8,728 nucleotides of DNA from Flavobacterium sp. (GTDB taxonomy: Bacteria; Bacteroidota; Bacteroidia; Flavobacteriales; Flavobacteriaceae), in contig JAHRWO010000384.1 of the NCBI GenBank assembly GCA_019105125.1, forward strand, positions 1-8,728, written 5' to 3'. Every line of letters starts with the position of its first letter. The stretch's first letter is position 1. Both the position numbers and the translations under genes were made by a program. The notes under the pieces were generated by a model. It made no database searches and had not been told where the DNA came from. It saw only the letters and a program-made list of their open reading frames with translations. This document shows, one piece after another, positions 6,162 through 8,728 of the stretch.

Positions 6162-6596
6162 TTACTTCACCCCAGTACTACCAAAACCGCCTTCTCCTCT
6201 TGACGTTTCTGATAATTCAGTTACTTCAATCCATTCTGATCTTTCGTGTTTGGCGATAATTAATTGGGCGATTCTTTCTCCGTTTTCGATTACGAAATCT
6301 TCATTGGATAAATTTACTAAAATCACACCAATTTCTCCACGATAATCCGCATCAATTGTTCCGGGTGAATTTAAAACGGTGATTCCTTTTTTTACTGCTA
6401 AACCGCTTCTTGGACGTACTTGCGCTTCGTAACCGATGGGTAATTCTATGAAAAGTCCGGTTCTTACGATGGTTCTTTCTAGTGATTTTAAGGTAATAGG
6501 TTCTGAAATATTCGCACGTAAATCCATTCCAGCCGAAGCTATAGTTTCATAATTTGGTAACTCGTGATTGGATTTATTGATGATTTTGATTTGCAT
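6162..6596 (-). CDS. dut: dUTPase (deoxyuridine 5'-triphosphate nucleotidohydrolase)
   Basis: A 144-residue enzyme, the normal length for trimeric all-beta dUTPases, which hydrolyse dUTP to dUMP and pyrophosphate. This supplies thymidylate synthesis and keeps uracil out of DNA. All five family motifs are present in order: SAGMDLRA (21-28), RPRSGLA (61-67), [12 protein letters not shown] (77-88) with catalytic-base D82 and uracil-stacking Y85, GERIAQ (106-111), and the P-loop-like [10 protein letters not shown] (133-142) that closes over the phosphates. The ATG at 6596 fits the family N-terminus. It lies 75 bases downstream of the flippase on the same strand and is probably transcribed with it, although the link is not metabolic. 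The inverted-repeat element begins two bases after its stop. Confidence 0.97.
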   Translation of the reverse strand: MQIKIINKSNHELPNYETIASAGMDLRANISEPITLKSLERTIVRTGLFIELPIGYEAQVRPRSGLAVKKGITVLNSPGTIDADYRGEIGVILVNLSNEDFVIENGERIAQLIIAKHERSEWIEVTELSETSRGEGGFGSTGVK

Positions 6597-6601
6597 TTTT
6601 A

Positions 6602-6620
6602 ATTCTATTTTTTTTAGAAT
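6602..6620 (-). promoter_or_regulatory. Poly(A)-loop hairpin directly upstream of dut
   Basis: ATTCTA (6602-6607) and TAGAAT (6615-6620) are perfect reverse complements around seven T, so the minus-strand mRNA can display an A7 loop five bases before the dut ATG. A-rich leaders aid initiation in Bacteroidota, which rarely use Shine-Dalgarno pairing. The stem is short and AT-rich, so it may be incidental. Confidence 0.3.
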
Positions 6621-6671
6621 ACAGATTTTAGAAATTGGAGAAATCCTTACTAAATCTATAGTTCAAAGTTA

Positions 6672-8129
6672 TTATTTTCTTCTGATAATCGTTAAAATGG
6701 TTTCTTTTTCGTTTCGGTACACAAAGTAAGCAAAAAACAAGATAGATGCAATTCCAAAGACATAAGTTTCGCGTAAAATGGGCACATAAAATGAAATTCC
6801 AGAAAGTACTATCGCTAATCCTAAATAAGTAAAAATGGATTTCTTATCGTATGGAATTGGATATTTTTTTTGTCCCATGTAATACGAAATAAACATCATG
6901 GTTCCGTAAGCCAAAATGGTAGCAATTGCAGAACCCATATAACTGATGAATGGAATTAAAATCAAGTTTAAAACTAAAGTTACTATAGCTCCAACAATTG
7001 AAATATAAGCTCCTACTCTAGTTTTATCGATTAATTTGTACCAAACGGATAGATTAGTATAGATACCTAAAAAGAAATTAGCCAAAACAATCAATGGAAC
7101 AATATCCATGGCAGACCAATAACTTTGATTGTTTACTAAAATCAGTTTTAAAATATCCGCAAAAACAATAACTCCTAAGCAAATAAACGACCCAAAAATG
7201 ACAAAATATTTGGTAATCGTAGCATACGTTTGCGGTGCCTTCTCATTTTTAGCATGACTAAAGAAAAACGGTTCAATTCCTAAAGTATAAGCCGTTCGAA
7301 ACAACACCATAAACATTCCAATTTTATAACAAGCAGAATAAGCTCCAATATCTGCCAAATCAACTTTCATCCAATCCAACAAGATTTTATCGAAATGTTC
7401 ATTGATGGCAAAAGCTATTCCAGCTACCAAAATAGGCAAACCATACTGCATCATTTTTTTCCACAAATCGGTATCAAACTGCCATTTGATTTTCAAATAA
7501 TCAGGCAAAACGAAAAGTAAAGTGGCAAAACTTGCTATTAAATTTGAAACAAAAATATATCCTATTTGAAAATTCTCAAAATAGATAGATTGTACTATTA
7601 TACTATCTGTATTTTCAGCCCATTTTGGTAAAAAAGCTAAGAAGAAAACATTTAAAGATAAATTGATTACAACATTAAATATTTTAATAAAAGCGTATTT
7701 CACAGGACGGCTTTCGGCTCTAATTTTAGAAAATGGAATAATCGCTAGTGCATCTAAAGCTAAAATCCAAATCGTGAAAACGATGTATTCTACCTTAATT
7801 TCTGACCAAAGCGCTAAGTTATTTCGGAACAAGAGAAACAAGGCTAAGAATCCAATTGTTGACCATAAGATAGAAATTGAAGAGGTTGAAATTACTTTTC
7901 CTTTGTTCTCTTCCGAATTATAAAATCGAAAAAAAGCCGTTTCCATTCCATAAGATAAAACTACATTGAAAAAAACTAAATATGAAAAAATTACAGAAAC
8001 TTCGCCATATTCTTTGTTTGGCAAATAATCTGTATATAATCGTACCAGCAGAAAACTAAGCATTCTTGGCAAAACTGTTGCCAATCCATAGATTAAGGTT
8101 TGTTTAAAAAGGCTTTTTCCTGAACTCAA
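6672..8129 (-). CDS. Oligosaccharide flippase / polysaccharide biosynthesis membrane protein
   Basis: A 485-residue integral inner-membrane protein of the MOP superfamily (Wzx-like), which moves lipid-linked oligosaccharides across the membrane. About 14 hydrophobic helices can be traced, at roughly 11-33, 43-66, 79-101, 114-134, 145-167, 190-212, 227-247, 262-285, 303-325, 340-360, 372-394, 397-418, 431-450 and 456-473. The N-terminal KQTLIYGLATVLPRML and RLYTDYLPNKEYGEVS segments are typical of the family. No ATG fits the N-terminus: the frame upstream is closed by TAA at 8144-8142 and only TTG at 8129 precedes the conserved region, giving MSSGKSLFKQ. The substrate (O-antigen, capsule or other glycan) cannot be read from the sequence, and no glycosyltransferase lies nearby. 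A TAnnTTTG promoter element lies 20 bases upstream. Confidence 0.92.
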   Translation of the reverse strand: MSSGKSLFKQTLIYGLATVLPRMLSFLLVRLYTDYLPNKEYGEVSVIFSYLVFFNVVLSYGMETAFFRFYNSEENKGKVISTSSISILWSTIGFLALFLLFRNNLALWSEIKVEYIVFTIWILALDALAIIPFSKIRAESRPVKYAFIKIFNVVINLSLNVFFLAFLPKWAENTDSIIVQSIYFENFQIGYIFVSNLIASFATLLFVLPDYLKIKWQFDTDLWKKMMQYGLPILVAGIAFAINEHFDKILLDWMKVDLADIGAYSACYKIGMFMVLFRTAYTLGIEPFFFSHAKNEKAPQTYATITKYFVIFGSFICLGVIVFADILKLILVNNQSYWSAMDIVPLIVLANFFLGIYTNLSVWYKLIDKTRVGAYISIVGAIVTLVLNLILIPFISYMGSAIATILAYGTMMFISYYMGQKKYPIPYDKKSIFTYLGLAIVLSGISFYVPILRETYVFGIASILFFAYFVYRNEKETILTIIRRK

Positions 8130-8149
8130 ATTACTTAATTTTTATTTAA

Positions 8150-8157
8150 CAAATGTA
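8150..8157 (-). promoter_or_regulatory. Candidate -7 promoter element for the flippase-dut operon
   Basis: On the minus strand the 8-mer is TACATTTG, a perfect match to the Bacteroidota TAnnTTTG element, inside the 72-base gap between the GNAT stop (8202) and the flippase TTG (8129). A TTTG occurs 24 bases further upstream (8185-8182), slightly beyond the usual 17-23 base spacing to the -33 box. The resulting leader would be about 15 bases. This would be the main start for transcription of flippase, dut and possibly the genes beyond. Confidence 0.55.
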
Positions 8158-8201
8158 GTTAAAACTTTGGTTTTTGTGAAGCAAACCCAAGATTGAATAA
8201 G

Positions 8202-8627
8202 TTACTTCAAGTATTTCACAAAATGAAACCCTTTGGGAACAAATCCGTGATTCATGTAGAATTTTTGGGCTCCAAAATTGGTCGTATACGCATCTAAAGC
8301 AATCATATTACAATCTTCATCGATAGCTTTTTGATTGAGATATTCGGTCATGATGCTACCAATTCCTTTGGAACGAAAATCTTCATGAACGACTACATTA
8401 TCCATTTCTAGATATTTACCACACCACAGTTTAGTTCCAATCCAAAATCCTGCCAAACCCATTGTGATTCCGTTTTCTACTACGATGAGTTGTTTGTAAT
8501 TGTGTGGAATCATTTTGCCTAGCAAATTTCCATAGATTTCTAAAGTATAATCAGGATATAATTGTTGGATGATGGATAATTGCTCCAACATTTCGGCTTT
8601 TGTTCCTAATTCGATTAACTGTGGCAT
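8202..8627 (-). CDS. GNAT family N-acetyltransferase
   Basis: A 141-residue cytosolic acetyltransferase that uses acetyl-CoA. The fold pattern is clear: a beta strand at QLIVVENG (46-53), the following strand MGLAGFWIG, then the motif A region MDNVVVHEDFRSKGIGSIM (75-93) in which RSKGIG (85-90) binds the pyrophosphate of CoA. Motif B follows with NMIALDAY (107-114) and the C-terminal NFGAQKFYMNHGFVPKG (117-133), the usual end of the GNAT fold. The length is normal and the protein looks complete. The substrate is unknown; small GNATs of this type may modify amino acids, amines or protein N-termini. Its ATG lies one base after the stop of the upstream S9 peptidase gene, so the two are co-transcribed. 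A peptide- or amino-acid-related role is only a guess from that linkage. Confidence 0.92.
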   Translation of the reverse strand: MPQLIELGTKAEMLEQLSIIQQLYPDYTLEIYGNLLGKMIPHNYKQLIVVENGITMGLAGFWIGTKLWCGKYLEMDNVVVHEDFRSKGIGSIMTEYLNQKAIDEDCNMIALDAYTTNFGAQKFYMNHGFVPKGFHFVKYLK

Positions 8628-8628
8628 T

Positions 8629-8728
8629 TTATTTTTGTAATAGATTTTCGTTGAATAAGTCTAAAATTCTTCGGTATTCGTCAACCCAAGAATACGTTTC
8701 TGTGAAACCGTGTGCTTCAACTGGAAAT
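8629..8728 (-). CDS. C-terminal end of an S9 (prolyl oligopeptidase) family peptidase (partial)
   Basis: The minus strand is open from the window edge to a TAA at 8631-8629, giving 32 residues. They start [14 protein letters not shown] and end with the helix [22 protein letters not shown] matches the segment around the catalytic histidine near the C-terminus of alpha/beta-hydrolase peptidases of family S9, and the closing amphipathic helix with Leu/Phe residues is typical of the same end. The Ser and Asp of the triad would lie outside the window. Other alpha/beta hydrolases with a similar His segment cannot be fully excluded. The GNAT gene begins one base after the stop. Confidence 0.75.
   Translation of the reverse strand, partial: FPVEAHGFTETYSWVDEYRRILDLFNENLLQK

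Noticed and set aside
7663..7923. 86-codon plus-strand open frame
   Set aside because: Entirely antisense within the flippase gene, which has a full set of membrane helices in its own frame.
8158..8180. AAAAC-CAAA-GTTTT hairpin as a terminator after the GNAT gene
   Set aside because: The stem is only five AT-rich pairs and the U-tract is short, so it is too weak to call.

Overview
The window looks like a chromosomal housekeeping and cell-envelope segment from a low-GC member of the Bacteroidota, most likely Flavobacteriaceae and close to Flavobacterium. The reasons are strong AT bias, A-rich leaders without clear Shine-Dalgarno sequences, candidate promoters of the Bacteroidota TAnnTTTG type, and flavobacterial-type proteins (a DUF4292-like lipoprotein, an EnvC-like protein with a degenerate LytM domain). 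No rRNA, tRNA, CRISPR array, transposase, phage gene or plasmid function is visible.

Layout from the right edge, following transcription on the minus strand: the C-terminal end of an S9 (prolyl oligopeptidase-like) peptidase (8728-8629); a GNAT acetyltransferase one base further on (8627-8202); a candidate promoter (8157-8150); a polysaccharide flippase with a TTG start (8129-6672); dUTPase dut (6596-6162); a 123-bp inverted-repeat element with GC-rich arms filling the gap after dut (6159-6037); a sugar-phosphate nucleotidyltransferase (6033-5023); a secreted TPR protein (5022-3682); a DUF4292-like lipoprotein (3681-2917); a candidate promoter (2895-2888); an EnvC-like murein hydrolase activator (2871-1639); an intrinsic terminator (1631-1605); a D-2-hydroxyacid dehydrogenase (1587-637); and a small two-helix membrane protein (610-95). 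A very strong bidirectional terminator (39-78) separates this leftward block from the last 17 codons of a rightward gene (1-54).

The nucleotidyltransferase, TPR and lipoprotein genes abut with no spacer (TAG-ATG and TAA-ATG), so they are almost certainly co-transcribed and probably translationally coupled. With the flippase upstream and EnvC downstream, most of the block can be read as envelope biogenesis: activated sugar supply, export of lipid-linked glycan, periplasmic and outer-membrane assembly factors, and control of peptidoglycan cleavage at division. dUTPase is the nucleotide-metabolism outlier. The most notable non-coding structure is the inverted-repeat element between dut and the nucleotidyltransferase, which ends three bases from the latter's start codon. 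I did not find a clearly new defence, mobile or biosynthetic system; the best unexplained items are that element, the tightly coupled TPR/lipoprotein pair and the small membrane protein.
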